This document shows, piece after piece, positions 1 to 8,164 of a DNA stretch of 12,772 nucleotides. Both the position numbers and the translations under genes were made by a program. The stretch is taken from assembly GCA_021809365.1 (NCBI GenBank), contig JAKBAC010000100.1, forward strand, positions 1 through 12,772, written 5' to 3'. Source of the stretch: Planctomycetota bacterium (GTDB lineage Bacteria; Planctomycetota; Phycisphaerae; WQYP01). Below the pieces are notes generated by a model. That model searched no databases. It was not told the DNA's origin and saw only the letters and a program-made list of their open reading frames with translations. Each line of letters begins with the position of its first letter. The first letter of the stretch is position 1.

Positions 1-447
1 GCTTTCCCGGTCTTTGACCATTCGCAATTGCTGTGCCAGAGCGCTAAGCTGCGCCAACCCGCGGTCCAGCGCATCGCTGTACCCCGGCACGCGGCCCAGT
101 GCGCAGGCCCAACGCAACGCGTACACCGGCCCCGCCTGCCGGTCCCGAACGCCCATGGATTTACTGTGATCCAACAACAGCCAGAGTTGTCCGGGAGACG
201 TTTGGGTGCGCGTCCATTGCAGAGCAGGTCCCGCCAGAGCCAGCAGTGCTAACAGTACCATGGCCGCCCGAAGCAGCGTTAACGCGACAATCGTGCGCGG
301 TGGTGCCAGATCGCGCTGCTGTTGATACATATAGATAATTAAAGCTATAATCAGCAGGGCGATAATCCCCAACAGCCATAGCGGCATAACCGCATGGAGC
401 ATCAGGTGCATATGACCGGCGGGAGGTTGTACGGGCGCTTTGGCCAA
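1..447 (-). CDS. Membrane VWA-domain protein, fourth gene of MoxR operon (partial, C-terminus off left edge)
   Basis: The frame is open without a stop from a TTG at 447 to the first base of the window, so only the N-terminal 149 residues are visible. Two hydrophobic segments (about residues 14-41 and 52-75) are followed by a MIDAS-type DxSxS motif, DHSKSM, at residues 93-98. This matches the N-terminus of the membrane proteins with VWA or glutamine-amidotransferase-like folds that end MoxR-DUF58-BatA operons in planctomycetes. No ATG lies at the expected start. The TTG sits 8 bases after a good Shine-Dalgarno (AGAAGGA); a CTG one codon upstream is an alternative. It begins 21 bases after the stop of the 742-codon gene and is surely co-transcribed with it. 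The likely role is a membrane-anchored metal-binding partner of the MoxR ATPase. The C-terminal domain that would name the subfamily is outside the window. Confidence 0.8.
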   Translation of the reverse strand, partial: MAKAPVQPPAGHMHLMLHAVMPLWLLGIIALLIIALIIYMYQQQRDLAPPRTIVALTLLRAAMVLLALLALAGPALQWTRTQTSPGQLWLLLDHSKSMGVRDRQAGPVYALRWACALGRVPGYSDALDRGLAQLSALAQQLRMVKDRES

Positions 448-468
448 CAGTTAATTCCTTCTTCTAAT

Positions 469-2697
469 TTACAAAAGACTCATCGCCGGCAATTCGTTCA
501 CCGGCAAGTCTGCCGGGCGGGTTAACTGCGCCATGTTCCGGCACAGCCAGGTCTCTACCAGCAACATCAGTAGCACCAATATCGCCAGAATCGGCCAGAG
601 GCTGAAACTATGGCTCACCGTACCCAGTGCCTTGGCGATTTCATGGGTGGTAATTTGCCTGCGAATATAATGGTGACCCCTGAGCCATTTCATATCTGCG
701 GGGGAGAGCACAGCGGGATTCAGATTATTTCGGTTGATGTTCACATTGAAGTAGACCTTAGCCCGGCTTTTCCCAGGTTTGAAGGACATGGTGTACAACC
801 CCGGCAGTCCGGTGTGGTCCCACGTCACGAGATAATGTCCGCCGGTGATGAGCTGGGGCGTTACCGAATGGATCAGGCCATGGGGATCCAGAATCGCCGC
901 CGATTCAATGGCGGGCTTGTCCGAACCGGTCCAGACAAACGGCGCACCGGGATTGATATAAGGCCGATCGGTCAGACGCTTGGCACCCATTGCTAATTCA
1001 TACACCGTCTGATTGACCAGCGGCAAAAAGCTTCCGGCCTGCAGGGGCCAATCATTCCAATGCCCGTCAACACCCGTGGTCCAGATGACCACCTGCCCTC
1101 CGGAATCTCCTATGCTTTGTGACAACATCAATGGTGCCCCCTGCGCGGTGGCCAGCAGAACCTTTTCCCGTGCATCGGCGGGAATCAGCGTATGCCATTT
1201 CAGAAGTGTAACGCCTACAATGGCGTTGCGATGGAGCTCCCGCAAGGGCCGCAGCAGCGGGCTGGAGGCGGCATGGATCACAATGACCGGATGGTGCTTG
1301 CCAGCCGATTGCACGTTGCCCATACGGCCAAGGGCGAATCCGCCTGAGGACAATTGGGAATTAACAAAACCGCGATTGGCATGGCGGCCCAGAATAAACC
1401 AGATGCCTTTACCGGAACGGGCAAAGGCGTGAAGACGGGAAATCAATCCGGAGGGCAAGGTGGTGGGATCATTGACAATGACCACCTGATATTTGCTTAA
1501 TCGCACATGCTGCGCGCTGCTGACACTCATCACGACAGGTTGGGCCAGTCCCAGGCGCGCGGTAGTCGAAGGTTGCAGAGCCGCACGGATAAATCGGCTG
1601 GCGCGAAAATGCCCAAGCGAACCCAGTTGGCTGTCAATAATTAATACCGGGATGTGTTTCCACGCCTGAATCACGGCCGTGGATTGGTTATCCGCCGCCA
1701 GGGCGTCCTGGATTCCCGTGCGCACCGTGATCCAGTGCGACCCCGCCGAGGCAATGCGCAGGTGCATAATTCCGGTGGTGCTGCGCCCGGCCTGCAGGCG
1801 AGGAATCATGATATGATCCATCGGTGCGCCATCGTACAGCAGATCTATGGGAATGGATGCCACCGACAGCGGCCCGGAATTGCTGACGCCAAACAGCACG
1901 GTTACCCGCCGGCCCACAGCAGGAAATGATGGTTCAATGTGCAACGGGCCAATTGCAATATCGGATAGGGCGCTATGGGCGATGACCGGCAAATCAAATA
2001 CCGCCAGATGTTTTCCCGCGTTTTTCCCACCGTAGGCGGCCTTCCATTCCGCGGCATGTCGCGGCTGCCAGGAAACCACACGCTGATCAGAAACAACAAA
2101 AATCACTTTATCAAACAACGCCCCGCGCCGCGCCGCCCGGCGGGCTTGCTGAATTGCCGCCGGGATGGAGGCACCTGCCATCCCCATAGGTAACTCATGC
2201 AGCGGAGCCAATAGTTTGCTTTGCACATCGGCACGATCTGAGACAGCCACGGGAAACCGGGTGAGGCTGTACGGGCGGTGGCCGGCAATGACAATCGAAA
2301 GCGTATCCTGCCGGCTTAATGTGCCGGCGATGCGCTTGGCCGCAGCAATTTCATGCGCGAACACGGTTCGCCGCCCATCCAGAATGCCGGTGGAAATGCT
2401 ATGATCCAGCACAATGACCACATCCGCTGATGAGCCGCCCGAGAGTTGTTTGACGGCTCCCGCCGGTAGAATTGGCCATGCCAGCAGCAAAACCAGCAGT
2501 AACAGCAAGGCAATGCGCACCAGCAGCAACAGCCAGTGGTCAAGATTGCGGCGTTTTTTCTTCAGCACGTCACTGGCTTGCAGAAACATCATGGCGCCCC
2601 AGTTAATCGGCGTGGTTTTCTGCCGATGCAGCAGGTGAATGGCAACAGGAATGCCGATCGCCATCAATCCCGTAAGCATCCAGGGAAGTTCAAACAT
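469..2697 (-). CDS. BatA-like membrane protein with VWA domain
   Basis: A 742-residue protein. Residues 1-76 match the aerotolerance-regulator N-terminal domain (PF07584/TIGR02226 type): a hydrophobic helix at about 5-22, the typical HLLHRQ turn, a basic patch KKKRRNLDHW, and a second helix at about 54-76. A VWA-like domain follows, with the MIDAS motif DHSIS at residues 98-102, then a long mixed beta-type region and a C-terminal membrane helix at about 700-718. The large middle part should therefore lie between membrane anchors. Its ATG has GAGGG 9 bases upstream, and it starts 15 bases after the DUF58 stop. By analogy with Bat proteins and other MoxR partners, it is probably a membrane substrate or effector of the MoxR chaperone acting on envelope functions. 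It is longer than classical BatA (about 330 residues), as is usual for the planctomycete version. I did not assign the bat symbol because the function is unproven. Confidence 0.85.
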   Translation of the reverse strand: MFELPWMLTGLMAIGIPVAIHLLHRQKTTPINWGAMMFLQASDVLKKKRRNLDHWLLLLVRIALLLLLVLLLAWPILPAGAVKQLSGGSSADVVIVLDHSISTGILDGRRTVFAHEIAAAKRIAGTLSRQDTLSIVIAGHRPYSLTRFPVAVSDRADVQSKLLAPLHELPMGMAGASIPAAIQQARRAARRGALFDKVIFVVSDQRVVSWQPRHAAEWKAAYGGKNAGKHLAVFDLPVIAHSALSDIAIGPLHIEPSFPAVGRRVTVLFGVSNSGPLSVASIPIDLLYDGAPMDHIMIPRLQAGRSTTGIMHLRIASAGSHWITVRTGIQDALAADNQSTAVIQAWKHIPVLIIDSQLGSLGHFRASRFIRAALQPSTTARLGLAQPVVMSVSSAQHVRLSKYQVVIVNDPTTLPSGLISRLHAFARSGKGIWFILGRHANRGFVNSQLSSGGFALGRMGNVQSAGKHHPVIVIHAASSPLLRPLRELHRNAIVGVTLLKWHTLIPADAREKVLLATAQGAPLMLSQSIGDSGGQVVIWTTGVDGHWNDWPLQAGSFLPLVNQTVYELAMGAKRLTDRPYINPGAPFVWTGSDKPAIESAAILDPHGLIHSVTPQLITGGHYLVTWDHTGLPGLYTMSFKPGKSRAKVYFNVNINRNNLNPAVLSPADMKWLRGHHYIRRQITTHEIAKALGTVSHSFSLWPILAILVLLMLLVETWLCRNMAQLTRPADLPVNELPAMSLL

Positions 2698-2712
2698 GAT
2701 GCGCGGCCCTCG

Positions 2713-3672
2713 TCATGCCCGGCGCCCTTTCATCCGGTTGGCCAGATATTCCGACAACGCATGATCAAACGGGCTGGAGGTATTGAACAGGCTGTAGCTG
2801 ATATTCAATTCCGCCGCCGTGCTCCGCAGCGTGGTCAAATGGGTCCGCAAATTGTCCAGATATTGTCGCCGCATCATCGCCGGATCCAGCCGGAGCCGCT
2901 GCTGTGGCGATTCCATATTCTGAAACAGCGTCCATTTGCGGAACGGGAAATTCAGCTCATCGTCATCCATCACATGAAGCATGAGCACTTCGTGGCGGCG
3001 GTGACGGAAATGATGCAAAGCGCTGACCAGTGCCGCCGGATTTTCAAAAAAATCGCTGATAATAATCACCAGACCCCGGTGGGTAATCTGCTGGGCAATT
3101 TGATGCAGCAATTCCGCCAGGCTGGATTCTCCGCCGGGCTGTCGGGCTTCCAGGGTGTTGATGATGTTAATAAGATGCGATGGCGTGGAGCGCGATGGTA
3201 TAAAATCCTTGATGGTGTTATCCGCAGTGATCAGGCCCACCGAGTCCTGTTGATGCAGCGTCAGATACGCCAGGCTCGCGGCCATGAATTGACCATAACG
3301 ATATTTGGATAAAGGCGCTTTTCCCTTATAGGCCATGGAGCCGCTGCAATCGAGAATAATAAACGCCCGCAGGTTTGTCGTCACTTCATATTGTTTGATG
3401 TAATAGCGATCAGATTTAGCCAGCAGCCGCCAGTCAATGCGTTTCACATCATCGCCGGGCACATATTGGCGATGCTGCGCAAAATCAATGGCAAAATCAA
3501 TATGCTTGGATTTGTGCATCCCCTGTACATATCCGTCCATGACTTGCCGCGCCACCATATCCAGCCGGTTGATTTTAGACAGCATCTTCGGATCCAGCAG
3601 GGCTGTTGCGGCCCGGTTGCCGGCCGTCGGCATCGTGCTGGGTTGTGTTGCGGTCATGGGCGTCGGTTCCAT
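2713..3672 (-). CDS. DUF58 family protein (MoxR-associated, VWA-like)
   Basis: A 319-residue soluble protein with the DUF58 signature: Y-VPGDDVKRIDWRLLA at residues 70-85, then YYIKQYE, then a VWA-like strand ending in the MIDAS motif DCSGSM at 108-113. DUF58 proteins are the most regular genomic partners of MoxR ATPases and are thought to bind a divalent metal and link the ATPase to membrane VWA proteins. The gene lies between MoxR (53 bases upstream) and the BatA-like gene (15 bases downstream). The start is not certain: the first ATG at 3672 has only a weak ribosome site, and in-frame ATGs at residues 6 and 14 could be used instead. The conserved region begins only around residue 28, so the choice does not affect the domain. 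Confidence 0.88.
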   Translation of the reverse strand: MEPTPMTATQPSTMPTAGNRAATALLDPKMLSKINRLDMVARQVMDGYVQGMHKSKHIDFAIDFAQHRQYVPGDDVKRIDWRLLAKSDRYYIKQYEVTTNLRAFIILDCSGSMAYKGKAPLSKYRYGQFMAASLAYLTLHQQDSVGLITADNTIKDFIPSRSTPSHLINIINTLEARQPGGESSLAELLHQIAQQITHRGLVIIISDFFENPAALVSALHHFRHRRHEVLMLHVMDDDELNFPFRKWTLFQNMESPQQRLRLDPAMMRRQYLDNLRTHLTTLRSTAAELNISYSLFNTSSPFDHALSEYLANRMKGRRA

Positions 3673-3698
3673 CTTACTGGCTTATACACTGCCGGATA

Positions 3699-3714
3699 GC
3701 GGCTTGTCAGCCGC
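3699..3714 (-). other. GC-rich stem-loop between moxR-type and DUF58 genes
   Basis: In the 53-base gap after the MoxR stop, the transcript can form a perfect 6-bp stem (GCGGCT / AGCCGC) with a 4-base loop. No T-run follows, so it is not a standard intrinsic terminator. It could slow decay or mark a processing site that uncouples ATPase and partner levels. The role is inferred. Confidence 0.4.
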
Positions 3715-3725
3715 GGTGTCGGGTT

Positions 3726-4877
3726 TTACGGTGCGGTTATCCCCGGAAGTTCTGTCAGCAGTCGGTCAATAATTTTATCACTGGTCATGCCTTGGGCTTC
3801 AGCGCTGAAGGTGGTCAGAATACGATGGCGCAGCACCGGATGGGCCACCTTGATAATATCATCGGTGTTCACGTGCATCCGTCCGTGCAAAATGGCTCGG
3901 GCTTTGCCGGCCATAATCAGATAAATGCTGGCCCGCGGCCCGGCACCCCATTGCACCAGTTCATTGAGCCACGGTTTGGCTTCCGCTTCGCGGGGGCGGG
4001 TGGCACGCACCAGATCACGGGCAAACTGATAGACATGATCCGCCACGGGCACGCGCCGCACCACCTGCTGCAAGTGCAGAATTGTCGCGGCATCCAGCAG
4101 CCGGGTCAAAGCGGGGCGGTAGATGGCTGTCGCCTGTTTCATGATCTGTATTTCTTCATCGGGCTTCGGGTAGTTCACCAGAGTCATGAACATGAATCGA
4201 TCCAACTGCGCCTCGGGCAGCGGATACGTGCCTTCCTGTTCGATTGGATTCTGAGTGGCCAGAACAAAAAACGGCTGGGGCAGTTCAAAGGTGGTCTCGC
4301 CAACGGTGACGCAATGCTCCTGCATGGCTTCCAGCAGGGCGGCCTGCGTTTTCGGCGGCGTGCGGTTGATTTCATCAGCCAGAACAATATTGGCGAAAAT
4401 TGGGCCGCGGACAAACCTGAACGCCCGTCGGCCGGTGGCTTTGTCTTCTTCCAGCACATCGGTGCCGGTGATATCCGAGGGCATTAAATCAGGTGTGAAC
4501 TGCACCCGCTTAAAATCAAGCTGCAGCACATCACTGATGGTTTTAACCAGCATGGTCTTGGCCAGACCCGGCACACCCACCAGCAGCACATGGCCCTGAC
4601 AGAACATGGCAGTGAGTACCTGCTGAATAACCTCGGTCTGTCCCACAATATATTTGCTTAACTGCTCGGTGATGGCCTGATAAGCGCGGGCGAGCTGTTC
4701 CACCGTCTGCACATCCGAAGCCATGACCCGATTGGCCGCCGTGGCTGGGGATGCTGGTGATTGCGGTAGGGACGGGGGTGTCGGAGGCGGCGATGATGCC
4801 GCGGGTACGGGCGGTTCCGAGGCTAAAGGAATCGTGTTGTCAGCATCATCTGAAAAGCTGCCCATGAATTGCGACAT
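3726..4877 (-). CDS. MoxR-type AAA+ ATPase
   Basis: A 383-residue AAA+ ATPase of the MoxR family. Visible motifs are Walker A GVPGLAKT (101-108), Walker B IVLADE (164-169) followed by the family hallmark INRTPPKTQAALLEAMQE, sensor 1 ATQN (207-210), and the arginine-finger region EAQLDRF (222-228). The C-terminal lid domain fills the rest. MoxR proteins form hexamers that use ATP to remodel or insert metal into VWA-domain partners, which are the next genes here. Residues 1-50 precede the conserved core and are rich in proline, serine and alanine (about 21-45), which suggests a disordered tail that is absent or shorter in most relatives. The ATG at 4877 has GGAG 8 bases upstream, which supports this start. 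A second ATG at residue 52 would give the bare core but lacks comparable support. It is the first gene of the operon. Confidence 0.95.
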   Translation of the reverse strand: MSQFMGSFSDDADNTIPLASEPPVPAASSPPPTPPSLPQSPASPATAANRVMASDVQTVEQLARAYQAITEQLSKYIVGQTEVIQQVLTAMFCQGHVLLVGVPGLAKTMLVKTISDVLQLDFKRVQFTPDLMPSDITGTDVLEEDKATGRRAFRFVRGPIFANIVLADEINRTPPKTQAALLEAMQEHCVTVGETTFELPQPFFVLATQNPIEQEGTYPLPEAQLDRFMFMTLVNYPKPDEEIQIMKQATAIYRPALTRLLDAATILHLQQVVRRVPVADHVYQFARDLVRATRPREAEAKPWLNELVQWGAGPRASIYLIMAGKARAILHGRMHVNTDDIIKVAHPVLRHRILTTFSAEAQGMTSDKIIDRLLTELPGITAP

Positions 4878-4926
4878 GTCTGCATCTCCGAGTCGGTGAC
4901 CAGGTTCCGGACTTTAATCCGTTCCC

Positions 4927-4932
4927 ACTATA
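4927..4932 (-). promoter_or_regulatory. Possible -10 box for the MoxR operon
   Basis: On the minus strand a TATAGT hexamer (5 of 6 to the sigma-70 consensus) lies 49 bases before the MoxR ATG. No convincing -35 box sits 16-18 bases upstream, so this is only a candidate. Confidence 0.2.
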
Positions 4933-5027
4933 GTACCAGATGGCTGCGAGTTATGGGCTTGGTGGAGCGCTGATTATCGGTTGCTGGAAATCCGACTAAT
5001 CAGCAATTGAATTATCGCTGGAGCGTT

Positions 5028-5043
5028 GGCACAATGGTGTGCC
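5028..5043 (+). other. Perfect inverted repeat upstream of the GGDEF-EAL gene
   Basis: GGCACA and TGTGCC form a perfect 6-bp stem around ATGG, about 90 bases before the GGDEF-EAL start codon. It could be an operator for a dimeric regulator or an RNA hairpin at the start of a structured leader. Nothing here decides between the two. Confidence 0.35.
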
Positions 5044-5130
5044 GGCGGAAACACAGGGTTCCGAAAGAGTGCTACGCAGAGTCAGCCCAGAGGTTGTGGG
5101 TCAAGCGATTGAATCGGGAAGGTCGGTTGT

Positions 5131-7107
5131 ATGATGCGAACGGTGAATTTTTTCCGGCGTATGAGGCCGCCCTTTCCGAAGGTGGAAACTGTTTTTTTGG
5201 GGTTACTGGCCATTCTGGCGGTTATTGCGCTGGGAATTCTGGTCATGGGTCAGGAGGCCCGTACATGGTCGGCGCAGCAGCGTGAACGCCATGCTGACGC
5301 GATTGTTGAATCGGCCGATTCGATTCTTATCGGCTTACAGAATATTGAAACCGGCCAGCGCGGATATCTGATCACCGGCAATTTAAGCTATCTGGAACCC
5401 TACCATCGCGGGCGGGCCTCAATTGATCAGCGAATCCAACGGCTCGGCCGGCTTTTGCCGCCAACAGCCGTGAATGCCAGCCTGATTGCCACCATGCGGA
5501 CTATGGCGGCTCGGAAAATTGCGGAAATTGATCAGACGATCCATATCCGCACCAACCTTGGATTCAATGCTGCCGCCAATATCGTGCGCACGAATGTTGG
5601 CAAGCAGTTAATGGATATGCTGCGGTCTCAACTTTCCGCCATCAGAAGTCAATACCATCGCGTGGCCGTGTATGAGCGTCTGCTGGTGCAGCGTCGTTTG
5701 CGCATGATGCAGCTGGCAGCGACCGGATTCGGTACGGTCCTGTTGGTGACGTTACTGGGAATGTATTGGCGCAGTGTCCGAATTGCGCGCCGCACAAAAG
5801 AAATGACTGATCATCTCGCGCTTAACGCCAATAACGATCCTTTAACGGCGTTGCCCAACCGCGCCATGTTTATGAATTGGCTGACCTATGGCCTGGCGCA
5901 GGCGCAGCGGATTGACGGCAAAGCAGCCGTGCTGTTTTTAGATCTTGATGGTTTCAAACCGGTCAATGACCGTCTGGGGCATAGCGCCGGTGATCATGTC
6001 TTGTGCGAAGTAGCCCAGCGCTTTCGGCAAAGCGCCCGCACCGGTGACATGATCGCGCGGATTGGCGGGGACGAATTTGCCGTTTTTATTCCCGCGGTTT
6101 CCAATGAAAGCGATCCTGCGGAATTGGCCCACCGCCTGATCGAAGCGATGCGCCAGCCTATTGTTGCCGATGGTTCAGTGGTGTATGTGGGTGTGAGCAT
6201 TGGGGCGGCGATGTATCCGCGCAATGGCAAATCCCCGGAAGCTCTGCTGGCCGCCGCCGATCAGGCTATGTACCGGGCCAAGCGGGAGGGGGGCCGTAAA
6301 CTGGCATTCCATAATTCCGCCCTGACGGATCAGATTACACGCGAGACGCGACTGCGCGGCGGATTGCAACATGCCCTGCAGGCCAAAGAGTTTGAGTTTC
6401 ATTATCAACCCCTGCTGGACGCGCAAACGCTTAAGCCCGTCGCTGTGGAAGCGCTTTTGCGCTGGCGACACCCCGAACTGGGCCTGCTGGCTCCCGGCGA
6501 ATTTCTTCCCATTGCAGAACGTTGCGGCTTTATGCGCAAGCTCGGGCCGGTGCTGCTGCAAAAAGCCGGAGACCAAATGGCCGTTTGGCGGCGGCAGGGG
6601 CTAAACCTGCGCCTGGCATTTAATATTTCGCCATTTCAGTGTTCGGATCAAAATCTCATAGCATCTGTGGAAAGCATGTTGGCTTCCAGTGGTATGGAAG
6701 CGCAAAGTCTGTATCTGGAAATCACGGAATCCGGACTCCTCCAAGCCGATGCCCAGCCGATTCTGCGACACATTCGGCAAATGGGTGTGGGATTGACACT
6801 CGATGATTTCGTCGGCGGCAGCGGGGGGCTGGCGTGTCTACGGCAACTGCTTATTAATCAGGTCAAATTTGACCGCCAATTTATTACCGGTTTACCTAAC
6901 TCTCCGGCCGACATTGATTTACTCTCCGGTCTTGCGGATCTTACGCATCGCCTGGGTATACAAGTCGCGGCCGGCGGCGTGGAAACGCAGGATCAGGGTA
7001 TGGTGGTTCGTCGCTTAGGTTGCGATCTGGTACAGGGAAATCTCTACTCCCGCGCCGGCACTGCGGAGGACGTAACAATCCTGCTGCATCAGTGGAAAGC
7101 GGCGTAG
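5131..7107 (+). CDS. CHASE3-GGDEF-EAL membrane c-di-GMP signalling protein (EAL degenerate)
   Basis: A 658-residue protein: TM helix at about 20-40, extracytoplasmic CHASE3-type sensor at about 45-185 (with NIETGQRGYLITG), TM helix at about 194-212, GGDEF domain from D236, and EAL domain from about 420 to the end. The diguanylate cyclase site is intact (GGDEF 312-316), with an RxxD inhibitory site (RTGD 303-306) exactly five residues upstream. The phosphodiesterase half keeps EAL (440-442), N498, E530, D558-D559, K579 and Q635, but has Gly615 where EGVE supplies a catalytic Glu, and the DFGTGYSS loop reads DFVGGSGG. It therefore most likely makes c-di-GMP under product inhibition, and the EAL half is regulatory or weak. 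GGGAAGG lies 8 bases before the first ATG; an adjacent second ATG is also possible. The gene is divergent from the MoxR operon and stands alone. Confidence 0.93.
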   Translation: MMRTVNFFRRMRPPFPKVETVFLGLLAILAVIALGILVMGQEARTWSAQQRERHADAIVESADSILIGLQNIETGQRGYLITGNLSYLEPYHRGRASIDQRIQRLGRLLPPTAVNASLIATMRTMAARKIAEIDQTIHIRTNLGFNAAANIVRTNVGKQLMDMLRSQLSAIRSQYHRVAVYERLLVQRRLRMMQLAATGFGTVLLVTLLGMYWRSVRIARRTKEMTDHLALNANNDPLTALPNRAMFMNWLTYGLAQAQRIDGKAAVLFLDLDGFKPVNDRLGHSAGDHVLCEVAQRFRQSARTGDMIARIGGDEFAVFIPAVSNESDPAELAHRLIEAMRQPIVADGSVVYVGVSIGAAMYPRNGKSPEALLAAADQAMYRAKREGGRKLAFHNSALTDQITRETRLRGGLQHALQAKEFEFHYQPLLDAQTLKPVAVEALLRWRHPELGLLAPGEFLPIAERCGFMRKLGPVLLQKAGDQMAVWRRQGLNLRLAFNISPFQCSDQNLIASVESMLASSGMEAQSLYLEITESGLLQADAQPILRHIRQMGVGLTLDDFVGGSGGLACLRQLLINQVKFDRQFITGLPNSPADIDLLSGLADLTHRLGIQVAAGGVETQDQGMVVRRLGCDLVQGNLYSRAGTAEDVTILLHQWKAA

Positions 7108-7270
7108 TGCCCTGCCAATGGCATAACAGTGCTGCGAGATTCGACCTGTACTCTGGGCATCCGTCGCAGCCTGCGGTAAACTAAACACATAAATATTCCG
7201 GCGATCAGTCATCTGTGAATGCAGCGTTGATCGGTAGGGTCGCCGTTAGCTCCGGTACTCATGGGAATCA

Positions 7271-8164
7271 ATGACCTTGGAAAAAATGGAAACGCAATCA
7301 AGCAGCCCCAGCGACGCCACCAGCCCCATTGGCGTTTTTGATTCAGGCCTTGGCGGATTAACCGTGGTGCAGGCTATGCACAGGCACTTACCGGCGGAAT
7401 CGTTAATTTATTTTGGTGATTCGGCCCGGTTGCCCTATGGCACAAAATCTCCGCGCACTGTGCTGCAGTTTGCCCGCCAATGCCTGCGCTTTCTCATGCA
7501 GATGAATCCCAAGATCCTGGTTGTGGCTTGTAATACCGTCAGCGCTACCGCTCTGCAGGAACTGGAAAATGAATTTCCCGTACCGGTTATCGGCGTGCTG
7601 GAACCCGGTGCCGAGGCCGCTGTCCGCCTGGCCCGCAGGCAGCGGCCCGACGGTGATTGCGCCATAGGCCTGCTGGCTACGGAAGCCACCATCGCCAGCA
7701 GAGCGTATGTGCACGCGGTCAATCGAAGAGATTCCGCTGTGCATCTGGTCGGCAGGGCCTGTCCGTTGCTGGTGCCCATGATTGAAGAAGGCCGTCCGGA
7801 AGACAGCCCCGTAGTCCAAGCGGTGCTGGCGGAATATCTGGCACCGCTGAAATCGTTAAACCCCCCGGCTTTGATCCTGGGCTGCACGCATTACCCCATT
7901 TATGCCAAGACCATCAGCCGCCTGATCGGACCTTTGACAACTCTGGTTGATTCAGCGGATCAGACTGCCTTGGTCGTTCGGGAAAAGCTTCATACAATGG
8001 AGGCGCTGCATCCCGGCGCGCCCGATGGCGGCACCCTGACCTGTTATGTGACAGATCAGGGCCAGAGATTTGAAAGCCTGGCAAATCGCTTTCTCGGCAG
8101 GTCGATTTCCCAGCCGGTTTGGGTGGACCCTGAAATGTTGGAAGCGGCGGTTACGGAAAAATGA
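7271..8164 (+). CDS. murI: Glutamate racemase
   Basis: A 297-residue cofactor-independent glutamate racemase that converts L-Glu to D-Glu for peptidoglycan precursors in the cytoplasm. The N-terminal motif GVFDSGLGGLTV (from residue 21) carries the catalytic-site Asp/Ser. The two catalytic cysteines are present in ACNTVSA (C87) and GCTHYP (C205, with H207). YFGDSARLPYG and the PVIGVLEPG segment are also family hallmarks. The length is normal, with an extra polar tail of about 18 residues before the fold. The start is not certain: ATG 7271 and ATG 7286 (residue 6) each have a modest purine-rich site. The stop overlaps the start of the downstream lipoprotein gene. An intact murI is consistent with a peptidoglycan-containing wall in this organism. 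Confidence 0.96.
   Translation: MTLEKMETQSSSPSDATSPIGVFDSGLGGLTVVQAMHRHLPAESLIYFGDSARLPYGTKSPRTVLQFARQCLRFLMQMNPKILVVACNTVSATALQELENEFPVPVIGVLEPGAEAAVRLARRQRPDGDCAIGLLATEATIASRAYVHAVNRRDSAVHLVGRACPLLVPMIEEGRPEDSPVVQAVLAEYLAPLKSLNPPALILGCTHYPIYAKTISRLIGPLTTLVDSADQTALVVREKLHTMEALHPGAPDGGTLTCYVTDQGQRFESLANRFLGRSISQPVWVDPEMLEAAVTEK

Noticed and set aside
2536..3312. Plus-strand open frame (258 codons) opposite the DUF58 gene
   Set aside because: Shadow of the well-supported DUF58 and BatA-like genes; basic, glutamine- and histidine-rich translation typical of antisense frames.
3606..4487. Long plus-strand open frame (293 codons) opposite the MoxR gene
   Set aside because: It is antisense to an AAA+ gene with every family motif, and its translation shows no domain-like pattern. 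It is open because of codon bias.
5007..5285. Plus-strand frame of 92 codons overlapping the GGDEF-EAL start
   Set aside because: Its second half is the out-of-frame reading of the first TM helix region, and it has no ribosome site or recognisable fold. The leader is better explained as untranslated RNA.
7108..7270. Terminator or promoter between the GGDEF-EAL gene and murI
   Set aside because: Only weak, short hairpins (for example TGCC-AAT-GGCA) without a T-run, and no -35/-10 pair with acceptable spacing, were found.
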